Assembly (NCBI RefSeq): GCF_044762855.1
Contig: NZ_JBIWFB010000003.1
Span: forward strand, 1-64,000
Reading direction: 5' to 3'
DNA from: Psychrobacillus sp044762855
GTDB lineage: Bacteria; Bacillota; Bacilli; Bacillales_A; Planococcaceae
DNA length: 64,000 nt
The stretch's first letter is position 1. Each line of letters begins with the position of its first letter. Positions 1 through 7,807 of the stretch are shown piece after piece. The translations under genes were made by a program, and so were the position numbers. Under the pieces are notes generated by a model, which saw only the letters and a program-made list of their open reading frames with translations, was not told where the DNA came from and did no database searches.

Positions 1-38
1 CCAGCGTTCGTCCTGAGCCAGGATCAAACTCTCCATAA
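1..38 (-). rRNA. rrs: 16S ribosomal RNA, 5' end only
   Basis: The reverse complement reads GAGAGTTTGATCCTGGCTCA and on into GACGAACGCTGG, the universal start of bacterial 16S rRNA (the 27F primer site). Only about the first 38 nt are inside the window; the gene continues leftward beyond base 1. It is preceded by a leader and tandem promoters on the same strand, so this is the head of an rrn operon transcribed out of the window. Confidence 0.97.
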
Positions 39-150
39 TAGAGAACTTAAAAAGCTCATGTTGTTTTGCTGGCATCATCATTAAATGATGTCAAATTTGT
101 TTGCTTATGAAATTAATCAATAAGCTATATGTCTTAACGTTTTGCATGTT

Positions 151-166
151 CAGTTTTCAATGTTCA
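151..166 (-). promoter_or_regulatory. boxA-like antitermination element in the rRNA leader
   Basis: Read on the minus strand the segment is TGAACATTGAAAACTG, close to the boxA sequence (TGTTCTTTGAAAACT) found in Bacillus rRNA leaders, where NusB/NusE load for antitermination. It lies between promoter P2 and the 16S start. A small palindrome (CATCATT-A-AATGATG, about 74-88) just downstream may belong to the processing stem of the pre-rRNA. The assignment rests on sequence similarity and position only. Confidence 0.6.
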
Positions 167-195
167 TGTTGTCGTTTCTTTTTGACGACTTTATT

Positions 196-224
196 AGTAT
201 AACTTCTTTCGGATTAGATGTCAA
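196..224 (-). promoter_or_regulatory. rrn promoter P2 (sigma-A)
   Basis: On the minus strand a perfect -35 box TTGACA (219-224) is followed after exactly 17 bp by TATACT (196-201). It is the downstream member of a tandem pair driving the 16S gene. An imperfect inverted repeat (TTTGAAA-CA-TTTCAAA, 232-247) lies immediately upstream of the -35 box. Confidence 0.85.
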
Positions 225-279
225 ACATTTTTTTGAAACATTTCAAATTGTTTGATTGTCGTTCCGAAGGACATGTATT

Positions 280-308
280 AATATACCTTTTTATAAAACA
301 AAAAGCAA
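280..308 (-). promoter_or_regulatory. rrn promoter P1 (sigma-A)
   Basis: On the minus strand TTGCTT (303-308) is followed after 17 bp by TATATT (280-285). It lies 84 bp upstream of P2, the usual spacing of tandem rrn promoters in Bacillus, and an A/T-rich stretch (309-350) upstream could serve as an UP element. I see no gene in the remaining bases up to 510; they separate the rrn promoters from the divergent gene at 526. Confidence 0.75.
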
Positions 309-525
309 CCCTTTTTCTAAAAAAACTTCAATAAATTTATAAATTCTATTCAGTACTACTTATAAAACTAGGTACGCACAGTAACTAAGTGGATTAAACT
401 TGCTATTCTTGGGTATTACATATCAATAGAGTTCTAAAGAATTTATTATGATATAAGTCGATATTTTTCCTCATATTATATAAAATACTCAACTTACCAA
501 TTAAAGAATAGAGGAGGAATACATA

Positions 526-1245
526 ATGGAATGGTTACCAAACATAAGTGGGAGCGCAGAAATAATCCTTAAATTAACTGTTGCTGCACTATTAAGTTTA
601 ATAATAGGTATAGAAAGGGAATTAAAAAAGAAACCAGTTGGCTTAAAAACAAGTATCGTTATCGCTACATTTAGTTGTTTACTCACATACATATCGATCG
701 AATCCGCATACAAAGCCCACTCTAACGAAAATATAAACATCACAATGGATCCTCTTCGCTTGGCTGCTCAAATTGTAAGCGGGATTGGTTTTCTTGGTGC
801 AGGGGTAATTCTTCGTCGAGGGAATGATAGTATTACTGGTCTTACGACTGCAGCCATGATTTGGGGAGCTGGCGGGATCGGTATTGCGGTAGGAGCTGGT
901 TTTTACTTTGAAGCCGCATTTAGTGTTTGTCTGGTTCTAATCGGCATTGAAATAATTCCACCATTGCTGGCTAAAATTGGACCAAAAAGATTGAGGTCAA
1001 AAGAATTATCGTTAATCGTAATCGTTTCAAATACTGAAAATATCGAAAAGGTATACGATTTCCTTCAAGCAAGCGGGCTTCATATAGAAGGTATTCGGAT
1101 AAAAGATGTTGTTTTAGACAATAATATCATCAAACATGAAATAGACTTGCGGTTATCAGTAGTAACTAAAAAAAATACGGTGGAATTTTATAATACAATA
1201 AAAAAACAAACGTTTATAGAGACTGTGGAAGTTGAATCTATATGA
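526..1245 (+). CDS. MgtC/SapB family membrane protein
   Basis: The 239-residue protein has the MgtC/SapB layout: several N-terminal membrane helices (about residues 14-150), an early IGIERELKKKPVGLKT block (27-42) and the glycine-rich GIGFLGAGVILRRGNDSITG segment (86-105). A soluble C-terminal part (about 160-239) looks like the small regulatory domain of the family. Family members are linked to Mg2+ limitation and acid tolerance, and MgtC inhibits the F1Fo ATPase in Salmonella; the role here is not established. The ATG follows a GAGGAGG site at 511-517. The next gene starts 18 bases after the stop, so the two are probably co-transcribed. Confidence 0.85.
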   Translation: MEWLPNISGSAEIILKLTVAALLSLIIGIERELKKKPVGLKTSIVIATFSCLLTYISIESAYKAHSNENINITMDPLRLAAQIVSGIGFLGAGVILRRGNDSITGLTTAAMIWGAGGIGIAVGAGFYFEAAFSVCLVLIGIEIIPPLLAKIGPKRLRSKELSLIVIVSNTENIEKVYDFLQASGLHIEGIRIKDVVLDNNIIKHEIDLRLSVVTKKNTVEFYNTIKKQTFIETVEVESI

Positions 1246-1262
1246 CGAAAGGAGTCATAAAT

Positions 1263-2252
1263 ATGAGTGAATTTTTTAAACTACTAAAAGGAGGAAATAA
1301 ACCTTCTCTAACTGCCGCAATTGTTAATACTATTATTGCCGCATTAAAGGCAGGTGCATTCTTTCTTACGGGAAATGTAGCAATGTTTGCAGAAATGATG
1401 CACTCCATCGGGGATGCAGCGAATCAATTTTTCGTATTTATCGGTTCCGCCTTATCAAAGAAAGCCCCTACTCCCAGATTTCCTAACGGATTTGGTCGCT
1501 TAGTCAATCTCGTTTGTTTAGGAGCTGTACTTTTAGTTGGTATCCTTTCTTACGAGACAATTAAAGAAGGATGGCATCATATTCAACATCCAACTGCTTC
1601 TAGTGGATTTGCCATTAGTTTGATCGTTTTAGGAATTTCGATTATTTTAGAATTTGCTGTATTATATAAAGCCGGAAAAGAAATTTTACACGATGTTAAT
1701 ATAAAAGGTGGGTTACTTGCTCCACTGACGACGAGTTTTGCACATTTAAATCGTGCCAAACCAGCAACGAAACTTGTATTTATGGAAGACTTAGTAGCTA
1801 CCTCTGGAGGTGTGCTTGCATTTATCGCTGTATTGATTTCACATTTTACAGGATTTTTGCAAGCAGAAGGAATTGCTTCCATACTCATCGGAGTTATGAT
1901 GTTTTATGTAGTAGGAAAAGTATTTTTAGACAATGCAAGAGGGGTTTTAGGAGAAACAGATGAGCAAATGCTTGTCCATATTGCCCACGTTATATCCGAA
2001 AATCCAAATGTAAAAGATATTAAAGAATTGGAAGTAATTAAAGAAGGAGAATTTTTGCATGTCAAGTTAATTGCAGAAATTGATCCAACTCTTTCGTTCG
2101 CCAAAGTAGATGATATACATGATGTGTTAAAAGAAATTATTTTAAATCAGCAAGGGGTAACAGACGTCACCATCGCGTTCGATGAGGATGACGGTATTAG
2201 AACATGGACCACTCATAGAGATAAACAGACAATATTAAAAACACATGATTGA
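1263..2252 (+). CDS. Cation diffusion facilitator (CDF) family transporter
   Basis: This 329-residue inner-membrane protein probably exports divalent metal (Zn2+, Mn2+ or similar) by proton exchange. The HSIGD motif (H47, D51) in an early helix is the first half of the CDF metal site, and an EDLVA segment near residue 180 supplies acidic residues in a later helix. The last 100 residues form the small cytoplasmic domain (KDIKELEVIKEGEFLHVKL). I place the start at 1263 because GAAAGGAG (1247-1254) sits eight bases upstream; an in-frame ATG at 1242 overlaps the previous stop and has no site of its own. The large ZnT9-like loop between helices suggests that branch, but the metal cannot be read from sequence. 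Confidence 0.85.
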   Translation: MSEFFKLLKGGNKPSLTAAIVNTIIAALKAGAFFLTGNVAMFAEMMHSIGDAANQFFVFIGSALSKKAPTPRFPNGFGRLVNLVCLGAVLLVGILSYETIKEGWHHIQHPTASSGFAISLIVLGISIILEFAVLYKAGKEILHDVNIKGGLLAPLTTSFAHLNRAKPATKLVFMEDLVATSGGVLAFIAVLISHFTGFLQAEGIASILIGVMMFYVVGKVFLDNARGVLGETDEQMLVHIAHVISENPNVKDIKELEVIKEGEFLHVKLIAEIDPTLSFAKVDDIHDVLKEIILNQQGVTDVTIAFDEDDGIRTWTTHRDKQTILKTHD

Positions 2253-2279
2253 GCATTTGCTCTCTCATGTGTTTTCTTT
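2240..2279. terminator. Bidirectional intrinsic terminator
   Basis: AACACATGA (2240-2248) pairs with TCATGTGTT (2265-2273), an inner GAGC/GCTC pair extends the stem, and a T-rich tail follows. It lies between two convergent genes (the CDF transporter and the alcohol dehydrogenase) and can serve both. Confidence 0.8.
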
Positions 2280-2280
2280 T

Positions 2281-3444
2281 TTATAGGCATGCAGTTAATA
2301 TTGCTTTTGTATCCTCAGCGTCTAACTTATTAAAATTACCAAATTCACCGTTGACCATTGCTTTTTCAACCATTAGATCTATTTTGGAGTCATCTATATT
2401 ATAGTCTGCTAAGTTAGTCGGTGCTTCGAGTGAAGTCCAAAACGCTACTAATCGATCAATACCTTCAAGTGCGACTTCCTCTGCCGACTTACCAGTTGGA
2501 TCCACATGAAATACATTTACGGCTAATTTTGCAAAACGTTCAGGATTCACATGCATATTATGACGCATCCATCTAGGGAAAATAATTGCCAAGCCACCAG
2601 CATGTGGAATATCATACACAGCTGAAACAGCATGTTCAATATTATGGCTAGCCCAGTCTCCCATATAACCCATTCGTAAGAAATTGTTCAATCCTAATGT
2701 GCCGGCGTATAAAATTGTTTCTCGTAGCTCATAGTTTTCCAAATCCTTTACTAACTTCGGTGCCGTTTCAATCACAGCACGAAGGACACCTTCAATCATC
2801 TCATCATGCACCGGCGTATTTGTTGCTTCATTATAATATTGTTCAAACATATGAGACATCATATCGACAATTCCATAAACTGTTTGATCCAGCGGAACCG
2901 AAAATGTATGTACGGGATCCAAAATCGAAAATTTCGGAAAAACGAGTGGACTTCCCCATCCATACTTTTCTTGTGTTTCTTCATTAGTAATAACAGAACC
3001 AGAATTCATCTCCGAACCGGTCGCTGCTAATGTTAAAACCGTCCCGAAAGGAAGTGCTTCTTTAGGTACTGCTTTACGTGTCACTAAATCCCAAGCATCT
3101 CCATCATATTTTGCAGCAGCTACGATGAGTTTCGTACAATCGATTACAGAACCACCACCAACAGCTAATACAACGTCAATTCCTTCTTTTTTACAAATTT
3201 CTGCTCCGCGTTTTGCTGTAGAAAGTCTAGGATTCGGTTCCACCCCTGGTAATTCAAATACTTGCATATTCGCTTCTTTTAAAGCAACCATCACTTGATC
3301 ATATAGACCATTTTTCTTAATGCTACCTCCGCCGTAAACTACAAGCACTTTTTGCCCATAACTAGCAAGCTCTGTTGGTAATTTAGCTAATTGCCCTTTA
3401 CCGAATATTAACTTAACCGGATTATAAAATGAGAATGCATTCAT
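2281..3444 (-). CDS. yugJ: Iron-containing alcohol dehydrogenase (butanol dehydrogenase type)
   Basis: This 387-residue cytoplasmic enzyme belongs to the group III metal-dependent alcohol dehydrogenases and is probably an NAD(P)H-dependent reductase of aldehydes such as butyraldehyde. The nucleotide-binding GGGS loop is at 96-99 and the DPVHTFSVP segment precedes the metal ligands, which I place at D194, H198, H267 and H281. Length and sequence match the YugJ/BDH group. A strong AGGAGG lies upstream of the ATG. It is flanked by terminators on both sides and is probably a single-gene unit. The substrate is not determined by sequence. Confidence 0.88.
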   Translation of the reverse strand: MNAFSFYNPVKLIFGKGQLAKLPTELASYGQKVLVVYGGGSIKKNGLYDQVMVALKEANMQVFELPGVEPNPRLSTAKRGAEICKKEGIDVVLAVGGGSVIDCTKLIVAAAKYDGDAWDLVTRKAVPKEALPFGTVLTLAATGSEMNSGSVITNEETQEKYGWGSPLVFPKFSILDPVHTFSVPLDQTVYGIVDMMSHMFEQYYNEATNTPVHDEMIEGVLRAVIETAPKLVKDLENYELRETILYAGTLGLNNFLRMGYMGDWASHNIEHAVSAVYDIPHAGGLAIIFPRWMRHNMHVNPERFAKLAVNVFHVDPTGKSAEEVALEGIDRLVAFWTSLEAPTNLADYNIDDSKIDLMVEKAMVNGEFGNFNKLDAEDTKAILTACL

Positions 3445-3483
3445 TGAAACTTCCTCCTTTAAATCTATCTACTTTCATGATAG

Positions 3484-3516
3484 TAAAAACCGCTTGTACT
3501 TTACAAGCGGTTTTTA
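3484..3516. terminator. Intrinsic terminator after glutamate dehydrogenase
   Basis: A 14-bp perfect stem, AAAAACCGCTTGTA (3485-3498) with its complement at 3502-3515, encloses a three-base loop and gives T-runs on both strands. It lies 15 bases past the stop of the glutamate dehydrogenase gene, so it mainly ends that leftward transcript. Confidence 0.9.
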
Positions 3517-3530
3517 CATGTGACAAATTA

Positions 3531-4775
3531 TTATACCCAACCGCGGAAGCGTGATGCTTCTGCCGTTCTGCGTACCCCAACCATATAAGCTGCTAAACGC
3601 ATATTAATGTTGCGAGTTGTTGCTACTTCATAAATATTTTCAAATGCTTCTACCATTTTTTTCACTAGTTTTTCATTTACTTCTTCTTCAGTCCAGTAAT
3701 AACCTTGGTTATTTTGAACCCATTCAAAGTAAGATACGGTTACTCCACCGGCACTAGCTAAAACGTCAGGAACTAATAAAATACCTCTATCGTAAAGGAT
3801 TCTAGTAGCTTCAGAAGTTGTTGGACCATTTGCAGCTTCTACTACAATAGTAGCTTTAATATTATGCGCGTTTTCAGCGGTAATTTGGTTCTCAATTGCT
3901 GCTGGAACTAATATATCACAATCTAACTCTAATAATTCTTGGTTAGAAATTGTATTTTCAAATAATGTTGTTACTGTACCAAAGCTATCACGGCGATCCA
4001 ATAAATAATCAATATCTAAACCATTAGGATCATGTAACGCCCCGTAAGCATCAGAAATACCAATAACTTTTGCACCTTGGTCACTTAAAAACTTAGCTAA
4101 GAAGCTTCCAGCATTACCAAAACCTTGGATTACTACACGTGCACCTTGCATGTCGATATCACGTTTTTTCGCTGCTTCATTAATAACGATGGTAACACCT
4201 TGTGCTGTAGCGCGGTCACGACCTTGTGATCCTCCAAGTACAAGTGGTTTACCTGTAATAAAGCCTGGCGAGTTGAATTGGTCCATGCGACTATATTCGT
4301 CCATCATCCATGCCATAATTTGTGCATTTGTAAACACATCTGGAGCCGGAATATCTTTTGTTGGTCCTACGATCTGACCAATCGCACGTACATAACCACG
4401 ACTTAATCGTTCGATTTCTCCCATAGACATTTCACGTGGATCACAAGCTACTCCACCTTTACCTCCACCATATGGAAGGTCAACGATTCCAGCTTTCAAA
4501 GTCATCCACATAGAAAGTGCTTTCATTTCCTCTTGCGTTACCGCCGGATGGAAACGAACCCCACCTTTAGTAGGTCCAACTGCATCATTATGTTGAGCAC
4601 GGTAGCCAGTAAATACTTTTACCGTATTGTCATCCATTCTTACCGGAATACGTACTTCCATCATGCGAAGTGGTTCTTTTAGTAATTCATACATTGCTTC
4701 GTCATAACCTAATTTTTGCAGAGCCTCTTTAATGACAGCCTGGGTTGATGTGAACAGGTTTAAATTTTCAGCCAT
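3531..4775 (-). CDS. rocG: NAD-dependent glutamate dehydrogenase (RocG/GudB type)
   Basis: Catalyses glutamate + NAD+ to 2-oxoglutarate + NH4+, the last step of arginine, ornithine and proline catabolism. The 414-residue protein carries the conserved GPTKGGVRFHP block (67-77), PYGGGKGGV with the catalytic lysine at 106, and the dinucleotide fold IQGFGNAGS near 218. Its position directly downstream of rocD and rocA favours a RocG-like catabolic role, although GudB is equally close by sequence, so the symbol is provisional. A weak GAGGCG site precedes the ATG. The 80-bp gap to rocD contains an extended -10 like TGTTACAAT, so it may also have its own promoter. Confidence 0.9.
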   Translation of the reverse strand: MAENLNLFTSTQAVIKEALQKLGYDEAMYELLKEPLRMMEVRIPVRMDDNTVKVFTGYRAQHNDAVGPTKGGVRFHPAVTQEEMKALSMWMTLKAGIVDLPYGGGKGGVACDPREMSMGEIERLSRGYVRAIGQIVGPTKDIPAPDVFTNAQIMAWMMDEYSRMDQFNSPGFITGKPLVLGGSQGRDRATAQGVTIVINEAAKKRDIDMQGARVVIQGFGNAGSFLAKFLSDQGAKVIGISDAYGALHDPNGLDIDYLLDRRDSFGTVTTLFENTISNQELLELDCDILVPAAIENQITAENAHNIKATIVVEAANGPTTSEATRILYDRGILLVPDVLASAGGVTVSYFEWVQNNQGYYWTEEEVNEKLVKKMVEAFENIYEVATTRNINMRLAAYMVGVRRTAEASRFRGWV

Positions 4776-4854
4776 TTGATTATTTCGCCTCTTTAATTCA
4801 TAATTATTTCTTCGGAATCATTGTAACATATATTACTTGCTATTTGTCTAAGAT

Positions 4855-6051
4855 TTACTGATTGCTAAATACTTTTTTTATTTTTTCTATAGCCCAATCT
4901 AGTTCTTCTGTTGATATCACTAGAGGTGGTGCAAAACGAATAACAGTATCATGCGTTTCTTTACATAATAAACCTAGTTCTTTCAACTGCTCACAATATG
5001 GGCGCGCCTCTTCAGTTAACTCCATACCAATGAACAATCCACGTCCACGAACTTCTTTAATAGAAGGATGTTGAATTTCTTTTAACGCATTCATGAAGTA
5101 CTCACCTTGTTCTAATGAACGTTCTGCAAGTTTTTCTTCCGTTAACACATTTAATGAAGCAACAGAAACAGCACATGCTAAAGGATTTCCTCCAAAAGTA
5201 GAACCATGTGATCCTGGATTAAATACCCCAAGTACATTACGGTCTGCAACTACACATGAGATTGGGAATACGCCACCACCAAGTGCTTTACCTAAAATAT
5301 ACATATCCGGATTTACATCTTCCCATTCACAAGCGAACATTTTACCAGTTCGAGCAAGACCTGCTTGAATCTCATCTGCTATAAATAGCACATTATTTTC
5401 TTTACATAATTCGTAAGCAGCTTTCATAAATCCAGCCGGTGGAATAAGAATTCCAGCTTCCCCTTGAATAGGTTCGATTAAAAATGCTGCAGTATTCGGT
5501 GTAATAGCAGCTTTAAGTGCTTCTAAATCTCCATAAGGGATTAAGTTAATACCAGGTAACATTGGTCCGAAGCCACGTTTGTATTCTGGATCAGATGAAA
5601 GAGATACTGCTGTCATTGTACGACCATGGAAGTTGCCATTACATGCAATGATTTCTGCTTGATTTTCTGCAACGCCTTTTACATCATAAGCCCAACGACG
5701 TGCAGCTTTAAACGCAGTTTCTACTGCTTCTGCTCCAGTGTTCATCGGCAATACCATTTCTTTTCCTGTTATTTCAGTCACTTTTTCATACCATGGCCCT
5801 AATTGGTCATTATGAAATGCGCGAGATGTTAAAGTAACACGATCAGCTTGATCCTTTAACGCTTGAATAATTTTAGGATGGCGATGCCCTTGGTTCACTG
5901 CAGAATATGCAGAAAGCATATCCATGTATTTATTGCCTTCTGGATCTTTAACCCATACCCCTTCTGCTTCCGAAATAACGATTGGAAGTGGGTTGTAGTT
6001 ATTTGCACCAAATTTATCTGTTTGTTCAATCACATGTTGTGAGTTCGTCAT
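4855..6051 (-). CDS. rocD: Ornithine aminotransferase
   Basis: Transfers the delta-amino group of ornithine to 2-oxoglutarate, giving glutamate-5-semialdehyde (in equilibrium with pyrroline-5-carboxylate). It is a class III PLP aminotransferase of 398 residues. GANNYNPLPIVISEAEGVWV near the N-terminus is typical of ornithine aminotransferase rather than acetylornithine or GABA transaminases, and ILGKALGGG holds the PLP lysine. I start at 6051 (the second ATG), because the GGGGG site is seven bases upstream of it and almost touches the first ATG at 6057. It lies 76 bp downstream of rocA and feeds it directly. Confidence 0.92.
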   Translation of the reverse strand: MTNSQHVIEQTDKFGANNYNPLPIVISEAEGVWVKDPEGNKYMDMLSAYSAVNQGHRHPKIIQALKDQADRVTLTSRAFHNDQLGPWYEKVTEITGKEMVLPMNTGAEAVETAFKAARRWAYDVKGVAENQAEIIACNGNFHGRTMTAVSLSSDPEYKRGFGPMLPGINLIPYGDLEALKAAITPNTAAFLIEPIQGEAGILIPPAGFMKAAYELCKENNVLFIADEIQAGLARTGKMFACEWEDVNPDMYILGKALGGGVFPISCVVADRNVLGVFNPGSHGSTFGGNPLACAVSVASLNVLTEEKLAERSLEQGEYFMNALKEIQHPSIKEVRGRGLFIGMELTEEARPYCEQLKELGLLCKETHDTVIRFAPPLVISTEELDWAIEKIKKVFSNQ

Positions 6052-6074
6052 CTTCATTCCCCCAGATTTTTAAT

Positions 6075-6107
6075 ATAGGCAGACTCATCCCAGATGTGTC
6101 TGCCTAT
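6075..6107. other. Intergenic hairpin between rocA and rocD
   Basis: TAGGCAGAC (6076-6084) and GTCTGCCTA (6098-6106) form a perfect 9-bp stem with a 13-base loop. No strong U-run follows on the minus strand, so it is more likely a partial terminator, an mRNA stabiliser or a processing site that sets the rocA to rocD ratio than a full stop. This is inference. Confidence 0.55.
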
Positions 6108-6127
6108 TTGGTAAACTTTAATACTGA

Positions 6128-7672
6128 TTAAAGCATTTCAGAAGTTGTTTTTGCTTGCATATGCAGAACGATATAATCAGGACCGCCAGCTTTTGAATCT
6201 GTACCGGACATGTTAAATCCACCAAATGGTTGATATCCAACGATTGCTCCTGTACACCCACGGTTGAAGTAAAGGTTCCCTACATGGAAATCTTCACGAG
6301 CTTTTTCTAAGTTCATGCGGTTATTTGTGATAACAGCACCTGTTAAGCCGTATTCTGTATTGTTTGCAATTTCAATTGCTTCATCAAAGTCTTTAGCTTT
6401 TGTAAGTCCAACAACTGGTCCGAAGATTTCTTCTTGCATAATACGCGCAGTTGGAGAAAGGTCTGCAATGACAGTCGGTTGAATGAAGTAACCTTGTGAA
6501 TCATCACCAGTACCACCAGCGATTAAACGACCTTCTCCTTTACCAATTTCAATGTATTCCATAATTTTATTGAACGCAGAACCATCGATTACTGGACCAA
6601 CGAAGTGCTCATCATTATCCGGAACACCAACAGTTAATGCTTTCGTTAACTCTTCTACTCGATTTACAACTTGATCGTATACATCTTCCACGATTACAGC
6701 ACGTGAACATGCAGAACATTTTTGACCACTGAAACCGAATGCAGATTTCACGATAGATTGTGCAGCTAATTCTAAGTCAGCTTCTTTATCTACTACGATC
6801 GTATCTTTACCACCCATTTCAAGGATCGTACGTTTAATCCAAATTTGGCCATCCGCCAATTTAGAAGATTTTTCCACAATTCCTAAACCAACATCACGTG
6901 AACCAGTGAAGCTGATTAGACGAGTACGTGGATGTTCTACTAAGAAGTCACCAATTTCAGCACCTGATCCAGGAATGAAGTTAACTACTCCAGCAGGCAT
7001 ACCAGCTTCTTCTAATACTTCAACAAATTTATAAGAAACGATTGGTGTCGTTGATGCAGGTTTTAATAATACTGTATTACCAGCAACTAATGCTGCAACT
7101 GTAGTACCAGCCATAATCGCAAATGGGAAGTTCCAAGGAGAAATAACTACTGCCACTCCTAATGGAATATAGTCATAACGGTTGTACTCGCCCGGACGGC
7201 TTTCCACTGGAACGCCATCTTTTAAACGTAGCATTTGACGACCATAATATTCTAAGAAATCGATTGCTTCTGCAGCTTCAACGTCAGCCTCAACCCACGT
7301 TTTACCCGCTTCTTTTGAAAGTAATGCAGAGAATTCTGCTTTACGACGACGCATAATTGCTGCTGCCTTGAAAAGTACATCTGCACGTACTTCTGGTTTT
7401 ACTTTTTTCCATGTTTTAAACGTTTCATCTGCAATGTCCATCGCTTTTGAAGCAATGTCTTTTGTTGCTTTTGAAACAACACCTACTACTTGTTCTTTGT
7501 TTGCTGGGTTATAAGAAGTGATTTTACCTTCTGTTGTAATACGCTCTCCACCGACGATTAATGGATACTCTTCGCCCAAGTATGATTCAACTACTTTATA
7601 TCCTTCTTTAATCGCTTGTTTGTTTTCTTCTTTCGAGAAGTCTGTGAATGGTTCGTGTTTATAAGGTAACAT
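6128..7672 (-). CDS. rocA: 1-pyrroline-5-carboxylate dehydrogenase
   Basis: Oxidises pyrroline-5-carboxylate (glutamate semialdehyde) to glutamate with NAD+, after RocD or proline dehydrogenase. The 514-residue aldehyde dehydrogenase has SPWNFP (178-183), the cofactor-binding FTGSRDVG (255-262), the general base E285 in LEMGGKD, and the nucleophile C319 in SGQKCSACSR. The long N-terminal helix pair and length fit the RocA/PutC group. A strong AGGAGG precedes the ATG. A sigma-A-like promoter and two inverted repeats lie in the 135-bp space shared with the divergent regulator. Confidence 0.94.
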   Translation of the reverse strand: MLPYKHEPFTDFSKEENKQAIKEGYKVVESYLGEEYPLIVGGERITTEGKITSYNPANKEQVVGVVSKATKDIASKAMDIADETFKTWKKVKPEVRADVLFKAAAIMRRRKAEFSALLSKEAGKTWVEADVEAAEAIDFLEYYGRQMLRLKDGVPVESRPGEYNRYDYIPLGVAVVISPWNFPFAIMAGTTVAALVAGNTVLLKPASTTPIVSYKFVEVLEEAGMPAGVVNFIPGSGAEIGDFLVEHPRTRLISFTGSRDVGLGIVEKSSKLADGQIWIKRTILEMGGKDTIVVDKEADLELAAQSIVKSAFGFSGQKCSACSRAVIVEDVYDQVVNRVEELTKALTVGVPDNDEHFVGPVIDGSAFNKIMEYIEIGKGEGRLIAGGTGDDSQGYFIQPTVIADLSPTARIMQEEIFGPVVGLTKAKDFDEAIEIANNTEYGLTGAVITNNRMNLEKAREDFHVGNLYFNRGCTGAIVGYQPFGGFNMSGTDSKAGGPDYIVLHMQAKTTSEML

Positions 7673-7696
7673 GTAAATCCTCCTTTAATAGTTAGT

Positions 7697-7711
7697 GCAA
7701 AAATAATTTGC
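7697..7711. promoter_or_regulatory. Candidate regulator site 1 in the rocA-regulator intergenic region
   Basis: The inverted repeat is GCAAAAATAATTTGC, centred at 7704, with half-sites of the TGCAAA type. It forms a pair with a similar repeat 44 bp away. RocR in B. subtilis uses pairs of short inverted repeats about 50 bp apart, so these are candidate sites for the divergent regulator. If the promoter at 7736-7764 is correct, this copy lies inside the rocA leader. Confidence 0.5.
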
Positions 7712-7735
7712 GTTTATAAATCATTTACATATATA

Positions 7736-7764
7736 ATAATGCAAAAGATTGTTGCGTTTTTCAA
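7736..7764 (-). promoter_or_regulatory. Probable sigma-A promoter of rocA
   Basis: On the minus strand TTGAAA (7759-7764) and CATTAT (7736-7741) are separated by 17 bp. I looked for a sigma-54 promoter (GG-N10-GC) in the whole gap and did not find one, which is unusual for a roc gene next to a RocR-like regulator. Confidence 0.5.
7741..7755. promoter_or_regulatory. Candidate regulator site 2 in the rocA-regulator intergenic region
   Basis: The inverted repeat is GCAAAAGATTGTTGC, centred at 7748, with the same GCAA/TTGC ends as the repeat at 7697. It falls in the spacer of the proposed rocA promoter, a position that would suit a repressor or a regulator acting on sigma-A polymerase. Confidence 0.5.
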
Positions 7765-7807
7765 GTATTAAATTTTAAAATGTTAAAATATTTTTGAGGT
7801 GAGCTAG

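Noticed and set aside
7673..7807. Sigma-54 promoter for rocA
   Set aside because: No GG-N10-GC (-24/-12) element was found in the gap on the minus strand.
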